Notes under the pieces: generated by a model
Database searches by the model: none
The model's input: only the letters and a program-made list of their open reading frames with translations
What the model was told of the DNA's origin: nothing
Translations under genes and position numbers: made by a program
Shown here: piece after piece, positions 54,409 to 64,000 of the stretch
Position numbering within the stretch: the stretch's first letter is position 1
How the letters are laid out: each line of letters starts with the position of its first letter
Assembly: GCA_000750105.3 (NCBI GenBank)
Contig: JPHH03000013.1
Span: 186,001 to 250,000 of the forward strand
From: Tolypocladium sp. Sup5 PDA-1
Lineage: Eukaryota; Ascomycota; Sordariomycetes; Hypocreales; Ophiocordycipitaceae
Reading direction: 5' to 3'
Length of the DNA stretch: 64,000 nt

Positions 54409-55598
54409 GTTTCTTTTTGATCCATTTGCGATTTCTTTTTACATCACGAATTGATGCATTGGGGTGGTTCCGTGGTGAGCGCCGGGTATTTTCGGCGTTG
54501 TCCGGTGGGGCGAGCCGGTGCTGAGTACGTACTCGTACCTGGACGTCGTGAAACCTTCACCCGGGGCAAGTTTTAAGCTCCCAGGCACTTCTTTTTGCGT
54601 CTGGTTGGAGAACAAGTCATCAAATCTCAACTGCCGTGCTGTGAGGATCCGCCATTTGGATCCTGTCGGGCGGCACGGCCTGGTGATGAGGAACGTACTG
54701 GAGCCTCGGAACGTGCAGGGGCCGGCCGTCGCGCCGGGTGAGGTTTTTTTCTGGTGTGCTTTTGTAAATTGACGTGACTTTGCGTCGTGTAAGCAGGCAC
54801 GAACTGAATTAGTCCTTGCCTCTAACTAAAACCTGATGCTCTATTGCTGGAGTGTGCGTATAGATGCGTGCTTTATCATCAGCTTAGCGCTGTCGTGTAT
54901 ACCATCGGAGTACTCTTTTTTATACATATATATATATATATATATATAAGAAGATTCAAGAGACTTAGACTTGATTTGAGTTCTTGAATCATGGGATAAA
55001 GAGTCAGAACACGCCAGCGCCGTGCGTGGTTGATGTTGTGTCTGGCCCTCGAGAAATCAGCTCGCTGCCACTCGTCGGCATATGGCCACGAAGACTGTAT
55101 TTATGGACAAAAGTATGCCAGGCAGCTCAGATGAGGTTGTTGAATTTATTCAAGCACAGTTTTATGCGGCGTCTTCTGCGTGTTGGTCGGTGCTGCTCGC
55201 GCCGAACCAACCACCCCCCCATCACCGCCTGTGCCGTGAATCACAACCAAGTCTCCGACTCTTCGCTGCGGAAAACAAGGCAGCTCTTGAGTCTTCGGAA
55301 ACTAAAATGCAAACAGAGGCGCTAAGCGAAGAAGATGAGCTGATTCAACCTTGACCCGTTCATCGGCAGTGTCCTTTGCAACGTGAATCACTGATCGCTC
55401 TTCCAGATCACTCCCTCGCCATCACAAGTATAAATAGCCCGTCAATTCCCAATTATTTCCTTGATTCTTCCTTCATTCTTTCTCCTTTCGTTCATCTCGC
55501 AAACCTCACTACTTCCTCACACCCACAACTACCACCCCAACCAGCCTCTGTACAAACGCACCTGGCGCCGCACACCGAAACAATGCCCTGCATAATGT
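54409..55598. other. Intergenic with AT dinucleotide run
   Basis: About 1.2 kb, AT-rich in parts. Besides the TA microsatellite I see a pyrimidine-rich leader (55470-55560) before the small downstream gene. Frames 54518..54772 and 55082..55354 (+) have no domain and are not called. Confidence 0.4.
54926..54948. repeat. AT dinucleotide microsatellite
   Basis: Eleven and a half AT units in an AT-rich intergenic stretch. Confidence 0.85.
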
Positions 55599-55954
55599 AT
55601 GCCCTCCCACACCCCCCGTCGCCGCACCGGAATATCTTCCACCAAGAAGCCGAATCCGATGGGAAGCTCATCGAGTAACGCCCGCCACAGCGAAGAGTCG
55701 GACCCGAACTACCAGGACATCCTGTTCCGGATCAGGGGCTTCGTCGTCCAGATCGGCCTGCTCTTCAACGAGATCATGATGCTGGGGAGCCGCTTGACCA
55801 GAAGCGAGATCGAGATACGAGAGTAAGCTGCCCGGGAATCGAGCGCAGGTTTTTCACTGGCTAATGTCGGGTTTGTAGAATGATTGATCGCCTCGAGAGG
55901 CTTCAAGCCCATGTTCTGGACGAGACGGTTGTGGAGGACGACGAGGAGCCCTGA
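55599..55954 (+). CDS. Small coiled-coil-like protein of unknown function
   Basis: Exons 55599..55822 and 55879..55954, with a 56-nt GTAAGC...TGTAG intron, give 99 residues. After a Ser/Arg/Pro-rich start, residues ~32-98 are charged and helical-looking (DILFRIRGFVVQIGLLFNEI, SRLTRSEIEIREMIDRLERL), ending in an acidic VVEDDEEP. The intron is supported by clean splice sites and by the continuous helix across the junction. The start is uncertain: an ATG in a better context at 55583 opens a different 31-codon frame that overlaps the start, and MGSSSS at 55659 is a third option. No family recognised. The gene is convergent with dur3. Confidence 0.6.
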
Positions 55955-56153
55955 TGGAAGCCATCAGCGGACAAGTTGTGACGGGTTGATTTGATCGAGG
56001 CAGGCATCGGCGCGGCGTTTGGAGTTGATCGAACGAAAATGAAACACATTCGTGATTGACATAAAACTACTTCGCATCTCATCTCTAATAAGTGAAACTG
56101 TGCCCAGGGTATCTCAACGTCCAACACAACCACGCCACCATCTACGAACCATT

Positions 56154-58294
56154 CTAGCCGCTTTTGACATCCGATTCCGCCTTGATCGGCGTCACAGTTC
56201 CACTCGAATCCTCCGTCTCGCCCTGCAGCACCGGACGCGGCACCTTGCCCGTGAAAATGGCTGTCACAACCCGCTTCAGCGTCGCCCGGCTCTCCCACAG
56301 CGGGTACAGGCCGACGGCGATGAAGGAGCAAAAGATCCAGATGATGCCCACGCTGACCCAGCCCGTGAAGAACTTCTTGGAAAAGATGTAGCCGGTGCCG
56401 TACAGCGGCATGGGCCAGAGGACGAGGAACGACAGCGCCCTGTGGCAGAATGTTAGCAAATGCGACGCGTGGGTGGTAGGTGGGATGGGCCAACGTACAT
56501 GGTGATGGTGACGATGCACGCAATCTTGAACGCGCGGTTCAGCTTGCGCTGCTCCTCGGCAAAGTTGGCCTCCTGGGCCAGCTCAAGCTCCCGCTGCGCC
56601 TCGGGGTCTAGCCCAGAACCCTGCAGGACGTCGTGGTCGTCTGCCTTGCGGATCGCCAGCATCGACTGCCAGTCGTACTTTTCGAAGCCAAAGACGAAGC
56701 ACAGCACGGGCACGAAGACGAGGGGCGCCAGCAGCGCCGTCACGTTGCCCGCGAGCATGGGGTCGTTGGAGCCGGTGCACTCGACGTCGAGCGTGCCGCA
56801 CGTCTTCTGCGCGGTGACGAGCCAGGCGGTGATGGCGCAGGCGGTGCCGAGGATGGGCGAGAGCGTGGCGGCCCAGCGGTTCTGGCGGCTCCAGAGCAGC
56901 GTCAGCGTCGCGGGGATGACGGCGGCGGAGATGAGGACGCCCATGAGCAGGTACAGGTAGCCCATGGAGATGCCGTTGTACCACAGGCCGACGGAGATGC
57001 AGCAGATGATGGAGGCGTAGACGACCATGCAGATGTGCGACATCCAGATGAGCAGCTTGCCGCTGGCGTCGGGGCGGAAGTAGGTGCGGTAGATGTCGTA
57101 GGTGAAGATGGACGAGGTGGCGACGAGCTCCGAGTTAAAGGACGAGGTGACGGCCAGGAAGATCATGATGAGCGTGGCGACGGCGCCGCCCTTGCCGAGG
57201 AGCGCCACGGCGGCGTAGGGCAGGGCCAGGCCGGCCGAGACCTCGGCCTCGCTCATGCGGTTGGGGTACGTCGGGAAGCGCGGGCTGGACTCGAGGGCCA
57301 GGGCGGCCAGGCCCAGCGTCGTGGCCGTCAGCCAGGGGATGGCGAACCAGGCGGCGCCGCCCATGATGTACCCGGGCAGGGCGTGGACGGGGTGCGCGGC
57401 GATGGCCTTGTTGTAGTAGCCGTTGTCGAGGAAGACGGTGACGAAGTTGCCGACGATGTTGATGACGAAGAAGATGGCGCCGCCCTGGGACTGCATGGTC
57501 AGGTAGCTGCCGTCCTTGTTGCCGGCGACGGGGTGCGCCAGCGCGGCCTCGACGAGCAGGTCGTAGACGGCGGCCGGGCTGCCGAGGACGTCCGAGGTGG
57601 CGTAGGCGTTGAGGGCGAAGACGATGATGATGATGATCACAACGAAGCCGTGGATGTAGTCGGTGATGAAGGTGGCCTTGAGCCCGCCGATGAAGGTGTA
57701 GGCCACGACGGGGATGGGCATGAGGAAGATGGCGGCGACGGCGTGGACGCCCGTCAGGGCGTTGATGGTGGCGGCGCCGCCGGCGATGAGCATCAGCGAC
57801 ACGAGCACGTTGGTGACGACGCCAAAGGTGATGAAGGTGAAGTGCGCGGGCGCGCCGTACCGCGCCTTGATGGCCTCGAGGAAGGTGTGCGCGTTGGGCG
57901 CGCGCTTCTTGAGCGTGATGGCCAGCGTCGCGAACAGCAGGATCTGGACCGTGGCGCCCGACGCGTACCAGAAGGGCCCGGAGACGCCGTAGCGGTAGCA
58001 CACGCCCGAGCTCTGCAGGAGGGTCGCGGCCCAGGTCCACGAGGAGACGACGGCCGAGGCGACGAGGCCCGACTTCATGGTGCGCCCGGCCGTGTTGAAC
58101 ATTTCGGACGTCTGCACCTCGTTGTTGAAGCGCTTGAGGATGTGGGTGAGGGAGATCTGCCAGGCCCATCAGCAGAGTGCAGATTTGAGGATCCAGGATA
58201 CGAATCTCACCATGAAGACGGCAAAGGCAAAGCCCACGCCGAGGATGATGCCGTAGCCATAGCCTTGGCTCAGCGCTGGGCCGGGGCTGGTCAT
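56154..58294 (-). CDS. dur3: Urea active transporter (sodium:solute symporter family, Dur3)
   Basis: Exons 58294..58211, 58156..56499 and 56439..56154 give 675 residues. The introns are 54 and 59 nt (GTGAGA...GGCAG and GTACGT...CACAG) and keep phase. About fifteen hydrophobic segments are visible, as in the SSF family. Dur3-like parts include THILKRFNNEVQTSEMFNTAGR, GLVASAVVSSWTWAATLLQSS, FIGGLKATFITDYIHG and the LAVTSSFNSELVATSSIFTYDIY motif. Dur3 proteins import urea (and in yeast polyamines) with protons under nitrogen limitation. The upstream region carries several GATA-factor sites, which fits that role. The C-terminus after the last helix is a cytoplasmic tail. Confidence 0.94.
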
Positions 58295-59831
58295 GATGTC
58301 TGGCTAGCAGCCGGCTGCCGGTAGCAAGTCGAGGTCAACAGAGTCGCACAGCTGCTGGTATGACAAGATTGCCGGGGCGCGTGAGCTTCCAAGTCCGAGA
58401 TGCAGAGCGCAGAGTTACATCCAGATGATCCATCCGGGGTTCTTGACATATTATACAAATATACGCCCGCGCTGCCAGCTTGGGCCGTCGCCGGCGGTGC
58501 ATCGGACTCTCGCCGCATGGCACTCGGCATTGCTGCAACGGCCATTGCAACCTATCAGATGCAAATCACACTGTGGCGATAAGAGGCGTCCCCTTCTGCC
58601 GCGCATCAGTCATAGCAAAACGTGCAGATAGGTCGCCTGGCCCTCGCGCGCGGCGCCCCGACGACGGGCGAGCATCGCCGCCGAGTCAGCCATCGCTGCC
58701 CTATTCGAAAGCTTATTATTCCAGGTCCCGGGGTTAGCTGCTGGGCGACCGGCGGCATGGCCTGTCCCCCTGACGGGAACGGCAGCGCGGTGGTGCGGGA
58801 GACGTCGTATCAGTGGTGGGTGATAAGAGGCGAAGTGTTGGTTTGTCGTCGCTGAGGTCGTCGATAAGATGCTGCCCCCACCGAGATCCGGCCAATGAGG
58901 TTCAAGGCTATGACAACGCTCGGGATGAGCCGCACAGTGAGCAGGTCGAACGCAATCAATACTCCCGCCGCGTTAGAAAAGACCAATTGAATGGAATTAT
59001 TGGATTGATTGAATACGAAAATGATGTCTCGGCCGCCAGAAACACCCGTGAACCGTCGTCACATGCATTGTCTTCGGCGGACCAGCAAAGCGCGCTGGTA
59101 CTGTAGATTCACCCCCTGATAAGACACGGACCCACCTCCAATCATGTCCCGAGGAGACGCAGACCCCAGCTTCACTTATCTTTCCCTGGCCATGGCAGGG
59201 ACAAGGGTACGTTTTGCGGGGAGTAGCATGGCGTTGGGACGAGAGCCGGATGCGTGCTGCGACGGGCCGCCGGCGAGCTTGCATTGCGCCGCCGGCCGAG
59301 ATTTGATGCTCAGTTGGCTTCGTGCTGGCACCGCCTTTGACGAGGCGTTGTATCCGTAGGCTTATCGCGACCCTTGGGGACCGTACATCCCTATTCCGCC
59401 CAGAGTGTTGGGTGCTGCTCTCCTGAGACCGGACGGCTCTGGTGTGCCGTTCAGACTGGCCCTGCGCTGCGTCTTATAAGCCCACGGGCATGCAACAAGG
59501 TCTGAGCCCGTCCCTCCCCATGATGGATCGCAACGCCCTCGTGCACTTCCCCACACGAGACCTGCACGGCCTAGCCTTGCAGTCGGCTCCCTGCCGAGCC
59601 GGACGAGTTCCGAGGGGCTCTGGATCATTCAATCTGCCATGGGCTGCAGTGGGCCAGGCGTGGTAGTCGCAAAAATGTCAAACTCGGGTTCGTGAGAGTT
59701 TTTTGGTGTTTGAAAGGACGCATTTGCGCGTAGTGGGTATCGTATTCCAGCAACTGTATGGTACAACGTTCAAGATGGAGCTGCTTCCTCGGAGCTCTGT
59801 TCGCACATGGATGTCCGGCGTCGTAGTCGAC
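58295..59831. promoter_or_regulatory. dur3 upstream region with GATA-factor (AreA-type) sites
   Basis: Sites matching HGATAR (either strand) lie at or near 58552-58557, 58577-58582, 58821-58826, 58862-58867, 59117-59122, 59176-59181 and 59362-59367; five contain GATAAG. Sites of this kind bind the nitrogen regulator AreA/Nit2 in filamentous fungi, which activates urea-uptake genes. No gene was recognised in this 1.5-kb interval. Binding is inferred from sequence and gene role only; GATA motifs are short and occur by chance. Confidence 0.55.
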
Positions 59832-60830
59832 TCATCTCTGGAGCCGAGCATTCGTCTCGCCATCATCACCGCCCCTCTTCCCCTCGTCCAGCAGCCCTTC
59901 CTCGAATATCCTCGCCCAATGCGCCGCCAGCTCAGCAACGTCCCAACTCCTCGTCGACCCGTCGTCGCCGGCCTCGGCGGCCACCGACGTCACGGCCTTG
60001 CCCTCCAGCCCGCACGGCACGAACCGCGCCCAGGGGTTCACGTCCTCGCCGCCCGCCACGGGCACGTCGACGTTGACCGCGACGCCCAGCGCCGTCACGT
60101 AGCGGCGGTGGTGGACGCCCAGCGCGGCGATCTTGCGCGGCCGGCCGCTCCCCGCGGCGACCCAGACGCCCGGCTCGTCGCGCACCGCCGCCGCCGGGAT
60201 GCCGAAGCGCTCGGCGAGCAGGCGCCGCGTCGTGGCCTCGAGGTGGCCCGCGTACGAGGCGACGCCGAAGCGCGCGTACAGCGGGGAGTGCATGTCGACG
60301 ACGGGCCAGAGGACGAGCTGCCCGGGGCCGTGGTACGTCGTCAGCCCGCCGCGGCTGGTCTTGCGCACGTCGGGCGTGAAGCTGCCGCTGATGGGCGCGC
60401 GGCGCCGGGGCAGGCTGACGTCGAGCCTCTGGCGCAGGCGGGCGGTTTGCGCGTCGGTGAGGGCGTCTTGTCGCCGCCCGAGGGTGAAGGTCGGGGTGGA
60501 CTCGAAGGAGAGGAGCAGCGGCTCGGGGCAGGCGGATGGGTCCCTGGCGCTCTCTGGGAGGGCCTTCCAGGAGAGGAACTTGGATCGATGCGCCTCCTGG
60601 AGCGCCTCAGCGTAGTCGTAGCTCACGACGCCGGCGGGGCCGTCTCCTGTGAGGTGGCGGTGGTGCAGCACCGTGAGGCCGCGTTGTTGTTGTTGTGTCG
60701 ACTCCCAGCGCCGACGACTGCAGCCAGCAGCGGGCGTCGAAGCTTGCCACGGCGGCGACGAGCCGTGAACGTCGCATCTCGTCGACAGAGGCGCAATGGT
60801 GCGGAGCCGCAGGCCGGCCACGTGCCGCAT
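59832..60830 (-). CDS. lipB: Lipoyl(octanoyl) transferase, mitochondrial
   Basis: A single 332-residue frame. It transfers octanoate from acyl carrier protein to lipoyl domains (in fungi first to glycine cleavage H protein) in mitochondria, the first step of lipoate synthesis. Motifs of the LipB family are TPTFTLGRR, RGGLTTYHGPGQLVLWPVVDM (~160), RKIAALGV with the conserved Lys (~233) and VPCGLEGKAVTSV with the catalytic Cys (~273). The first ATG in the frame (60830) gives an Arg-rich N-terminus of ~45 residues with few acidic residues, as expected for a mitochondrial targeting sequence. The frame stays open further upstream but with no ATG. Yeast Lip2 is the orthologue type. Confidence 0.93.
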   Translation of the reverse strand: MRHVAGLRLRTIAPLSTRCDVHGSSPPWQASTPAAGCSRRRWESTQQQQRGLTVLHHRHLTGDGPAGVVSYDYAEALQEAHRSKFLSWKALPESARDPSACPEPLLLSFESTPTFTLGRRQDALTDAQTARLRQRLDVSLPRRRAPISGSFTPDVRKTSRGGLTTYHGPGQLVLWPVVDMHSPLYARFGVASYAGHLEATTRRLLAERFGIPAAAVRDEPGVWVAAGSGRPRKIAALGVHHRRYVTALGVAVNVDVPVAGGEDVNPWARFVPCGLEGKAVTSVAAEAGDDGSTRSWDVAELAAHWARIFEEGLLDEGKRGGDDGETNARLQR

Positions 60831-62284
60831 CTTGTGACGGGCAGCTCGGTGTCGCAGTCGCAGCTCCCCACGATCTCTCAATCCTCAAAGATGTCAGCAA
60901 AGGAGAGTTGTCAGCTGAAGTGGGCACAATGGGATTGGCTCGGGATCTCGGCGGAGCGACCCGCACTGGTTTGCCCCCCACGAGCCGGAAACGGAATCGC
61001 CATTTGCATTGGCACAAATCGACTGCTGGAGCGCGCCGAGCGGCGCCAAGTGCCGGCGGTGACGTCGGGCGTCGTCTTTGGAGATGGATGCACGGCCAGC
61101 TCGCCCAGTGTGGCCAAGCTGGACTGGTGGAGGATGCCACGAGAAGACGGCCATTGGGGACATTGCGCCAGAGCTGGGGTGAGGTGCGTTGCACACGCAA
61201 TAGTGAGGCGGTAGCGCACTGCGGCTGCGTGGGACGGTGGTGTTGGTGGCGATGCCATTGGCGATGCTGTCGTAAGATGCATGAGGAATTACGAGGCCAG
61301 CCAAGACGGCTAATGGGAGAGCTTGGCGATCTTTTACATACATCCACCAGATCTGAAATAGAAGAAAATGACAGTCACAGGACGCAGCAGTGTAGGTAGC
61401 CAGACAGCGCCGTTGGTGCCTGTGACCAGCGAGCGTTGAGGTGATGATGCTGCAGGGCCAGAGTTTACACGCACCGCACCAGCACCGTCACAGCGGGCAA
61501 ACCGGCACACTACTTGTGCCAAGTACGTAGAGATGGGGCACGCAGCAGTGCGGGCTTGGCGTTGCCGATGAAGATGCACGCACATACGTACATACATACA
61601 TGGACCGGCCCATCTGCCGGACGAAGCGCTTCCTCCTGTCCTCGCTCTCAGCTCGCATCTCACCAAATAGACTTCCCATGACGACGGGCGGATCTACGGA
61701 GCACGGGCTAGAAGCATCATCATCGATGGACCCTTGGACCCCCGGGACCCAACGACAAACAACGGGGAAGCAGAAACTCAACCACCAGCAAACAAAACCT
61801 TCGGTTGGGCCACGCCGGCTCCGTCGACTCCCATGACATCAGCCCCTGGGCCGGCGAATCAACCCGCTGCGTCACAGGCGAGCTCCAGGTAGGTTTCCGT
61901 TACTAGTGGGCCCCTAGCAGCTCTCCCCAGCGGTGGTTCGGTGGAGGAGGAGGTACCCTGCACCGCCAGATCTGTAGGCCACGGTACGCCTCGGCTGTCC
62001 CGCAGGCCCGGCTTGCGATGATGGGCTCGCCGTGCACGCTCGTAGCAGAGGGCGGAGCTGCCCAGATCTCATCGAAGAAACCGCCTGTTTAGCACCGGCG
62101 CCAGCAGAGGCTACTCGTAACGGCCACAGCGCCGGGGATGCAGTCGCGCAGCTCGAAGAGCTCCGGGGTGCCCACGCTATCCACGCCCAGTGTCGTCATC
62201 GCCCGAGCTCCACCCCCTGCAGCGCCACGGCAGACGTAACCACAACAACTCTCTTTTCTCGCTGGTCATGTCACTTCTCATCGT

Positions 62285-62321
<37 letters not shown>

Positions 62322-62761
62322 CTGGGCATAAGACAGATGCGTAGCCCCTCTTCTTCCTCTTCCTTGCCCGATCTTTCAATAATACCCGACCCCGGACGAA
62401 TCGAGCCTACGACCCTGTGCTGCGCGACGAGAGTACCGCCTACAGGCGCACACGCGAGTCAATCAATCCTAATTAACACCTTTCATCTTGATACTTTTTC
62501 TCACTGCTACGCATTCGCACGCCCAGCGACCAAAGGAAGACTAAGCTCGAGCAGAGCGACGGCTCGTCGATCGGGCCACCCAACTGAGACAGTCGAGAGC
62601 CCAAGACGCACGCTAGCATCGACCCAGTCACCTGGGGCCTGTTTGCGTTCCCACAGCGCCGGCCTGTGCCTACATAACACGACCCGCGCCGCCCACCGTC
62701 CGCCGCTGCTTCCCTCTTTCCCGTGAAGCACGCACGCCCGCGCAACGGGCCGCCCTCCGCC
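60831..62761. other. Divergent intergenic region lipB / SUR7-family gene
   Basis: 1.9 kb between divergent start codons, with a GT microsatellite. It includes long GC-rich open frames without domains; these are mostly extensions of frames antisense to lipB. No gene supported. Confidence 0.5.
62287..62317. repeat. GT dinucleotide microsatellite
   Basis: Fifteen and a half GT units, about 450 nt upstream of the SUR7-family start codon. Confidence 0.9.
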
Positions 62762-63587
62762 ATGCCTAAGAGTAAGTGCCGTCTCCTCCGCGACAGCTAT
62801 CACCAGCAGCGATGGCGCCGGCTCCCGTGCGCGAGCCAAAGCGGCAGCATCTGCAAGAAAGAGCTCCGTCCGCTGACTTCGCTCGCCTAGACGCCAACCT
62901 CAGCCTCGCGGCCCTCGTGCTGCTCGCGGGCTCCCTCGTCATGCTCTTCTTCATCATCCTCGCCGGCGTCTCCGACTCGACGCCCCTCAACAAGACCTAC
63001 TTCCTGCAGGCCGCGACCGGCGGCATCACCGGCGCGCGCGACGTCTCCCAGTGGACCTACTTCTACATCTGCGGCCTGGACAACCGGGACTGCGGCAGCG
63101 CCCGCGCCGCGCCCCCCTTCGGCTTCGCCTGGGACGCCAACGCCGCCAACGTGCCCCCCGAGCTGATCGGCAGCTTCGACGGCGGCACCACCTCGTCCAA
63201 GTTCTACTACCTGTGGCGCTTCGGCTGGGTCTTCCTCATCCTCACCCTCTTCTTCGAGACGCTCGCCTTTTTCGCGGGCTTCCTCGCCTGCTGTGGCCGC
63301 CTGGGCGCCGCCATCTCGTACTTTGTCGCGAGCTTCGCCCTGCTGTGCTTTTCCGTCGCCGTGTCCCTGACGACGTGCGTATCTCCCCTTGCTGCTGTGT
63401 CGTGTACATCGAAAAGCTGACTGGATCTCAGCGCCACCTTTGTCCTCGCTCGCAACCAGTTCCAAGACGTGGGCCGCGACGCCAAGATCGGCAGCTACGC
63501 CTTTGGCTTTCTCTGGGGCTCCTTCGTCGCCCTCCTCATCGCCGACATCCTCTTCCTCCTCGGCATGCGCAGCGGCAAGGACCGCTC

Positions 63588-63621
<34 letters not shown>

Positions 63622-63699
63622 CGACGCTTCTGGCGCCGCAACCGCAGTACCCGCAGCCGCTCCTATGACGGCCGCCGCGTCAAGGACGAGTACTCGTAA
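62762..63699 (+). CDS. SUR7/PalI-family membrane protein
   Basis: Proposed exons 62762..62771, 62891..63374 and 63432..63699 give 253 residues. The 10-nt first exon (MPK plus one base) is joined across GTAAGT...CCTAG with a CTGAC branch site, giving MPKNANLSLAALVLL, the expected N-terminus. The alternative start at 62812 would add a hydrophilic leader. Four membrane helices are visible: LAALVLLAGSLVMLFFIIL, WVFLILTLFFETLAFFAGF, AISYFVASFALLCFSV and FGFLWGSFVALLIADILF. Between the first and second lies a SUR7-like extracellular loop with the Cys pair YICGLDNRDCG. SUR7 proteins mark eisosomes or act in cell-wall and pH signalling at the cortex. The C-terminal tail has an 11-Gly run (GGC repeat) and ends RRVKDEYS. 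Confidence 0.85.
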
Positions 63700-64000
63700 A
63701 CGCGCCCCGCCTCTCCGCCGTGACCGTCGACAAGAACACACGACAAGCGCGCGGCTCTGGCCACACAGCCAGCACATCCATTTGCATTTCCGGGGTCAGA
63801 GGCGCGGTAATGGTGCGGGATATCGGACTTGATTAATGCTCGAAGCCTCCCCCCAACCCTGTAATAACGTCATGTTTTCTCTCTCATCACGATGCCAATG
63901 ACTTGTGTACATACGAAAAGACAAGACACGGACGCTTTCACTCGTTTGGAAAACGGCTTGACAAGGTTTGAGATTATCAGCCTCGGGTTTTGGTTTTGGT
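63700..64000. other. 3' flank of the SUR7-family gene
   Basis: About 300 nt to the window edge with no gene seen. Confidence 0.4.

Noticed and set aside
56633..58324. 563-codon open frame antisense to dur3
   Set aside because: Product is a run of Gly, Asp, Glu and Val with no domain; it mirrors GC-rich codon use of the urea transporter on the other strand.
59703..61214. 503-codon frame antisense to lipB
   Set aside because: The minus-strand frame has clear LipB motifs; this frame is low-complexity and Arg/Gly-rich.
62370..62460. Possible degenerate tRNA (ACGAATCGAGCCTACGACC resembles an inverted B box)
   Set aside because: No acceptor or anticodon stem could be paired around it.
1..64000. 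CRISPR arrays, bacterial operons, prophage or rRNA genes
   Set aside because: None seen; spliced genes and eukaryotic tRNAs show nuclear fungal DNA.

Overview
The window is nuclear DNA of a filamentous ascomycete, most likely a Sordariomycete of the Hypocreales type. The evidence is GC-rich coding DNA, many short introns (about 50-130 nt) with fungal splice and branch sites, and a 2400-residue class II myosin with the architecture of Aspergillus MyoB. There is also a SUR7-family protein, a DUF4246 relic, and housekeeping genes that resemble fungal orthologues. The species cannot be named from sequence alone. Gene models were built by hand from splice signals and reading-frame continuity. Every model given in joined form keeps an open frame except where a break is stated.

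Layout. 0.7-6 kb (-): Rho1 exchange factor of the Rom2 type. 8-8.8 kb (-): isochorismatase-fold hydrolase. 10.6-12.1 kb (-): homogentisate 1,2-dioxygenase. 14-15.6 kb (+): cytochrome P450, convergent with a MATE-type transporter (15.7-17.4 kb, -). 17.7-20.1 kb (-): broken DUF4246 gene. 20.8-21.7 kb (+): Cu/Zn superoxide dismutase. 22.8-25.4 kb (+): Tudor-SN. 26.4-27.9 kb (+): transaldolase with a 12-nt exon. 28.4-29.5 kb (-): Ppn2-like phosphatase. 30.9-31.4 kb (-): Pet191, divergent from a sterol-ester lipase (32.3-34.3 kb, +). 35.2-35.5 kb: a small non-coding element with terminal inverted repeats. 36.2-37.3 kb (+): RTA1-like membrane protein. 38.0-41.7 kb (-): Red1-like C3H1 zinc-finger protein, divergent from myosin II (42.5-49.8 kb, +). 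50-56 kb is gene-poor: intron-bearing tRNA-Pro, an 81-residue protein, a 400-codon gene with an in-frame stop, tRNA-Thr, and a 99-residue protein. 56.2-58.3 kb (-): urea transporter Dur3 with GATA sites upstream. 59.8-60.8 kb (-): octanoyltransferase. 62.8-63.7 kb (+): SUR7-family protein.

Functionally this is an ordinary chromosome arm with no obvious biosynthetic cluster. Several genes serve cell-wall and cortex control (Rom2, myosin II, SUR7), but they are far apart and need not be co-regulated. I found no clear undescribed system. The most informative signals are the decayed DUF4246 gene, the inverted-repeat element, unusual splice features (GC-AG intron, 12-nt exon, GTTTGT donor, a last exon hidden behind a TAATG overlap), the in-frame stop at 53073-53075, and the GATA-site group upstream of dur3.
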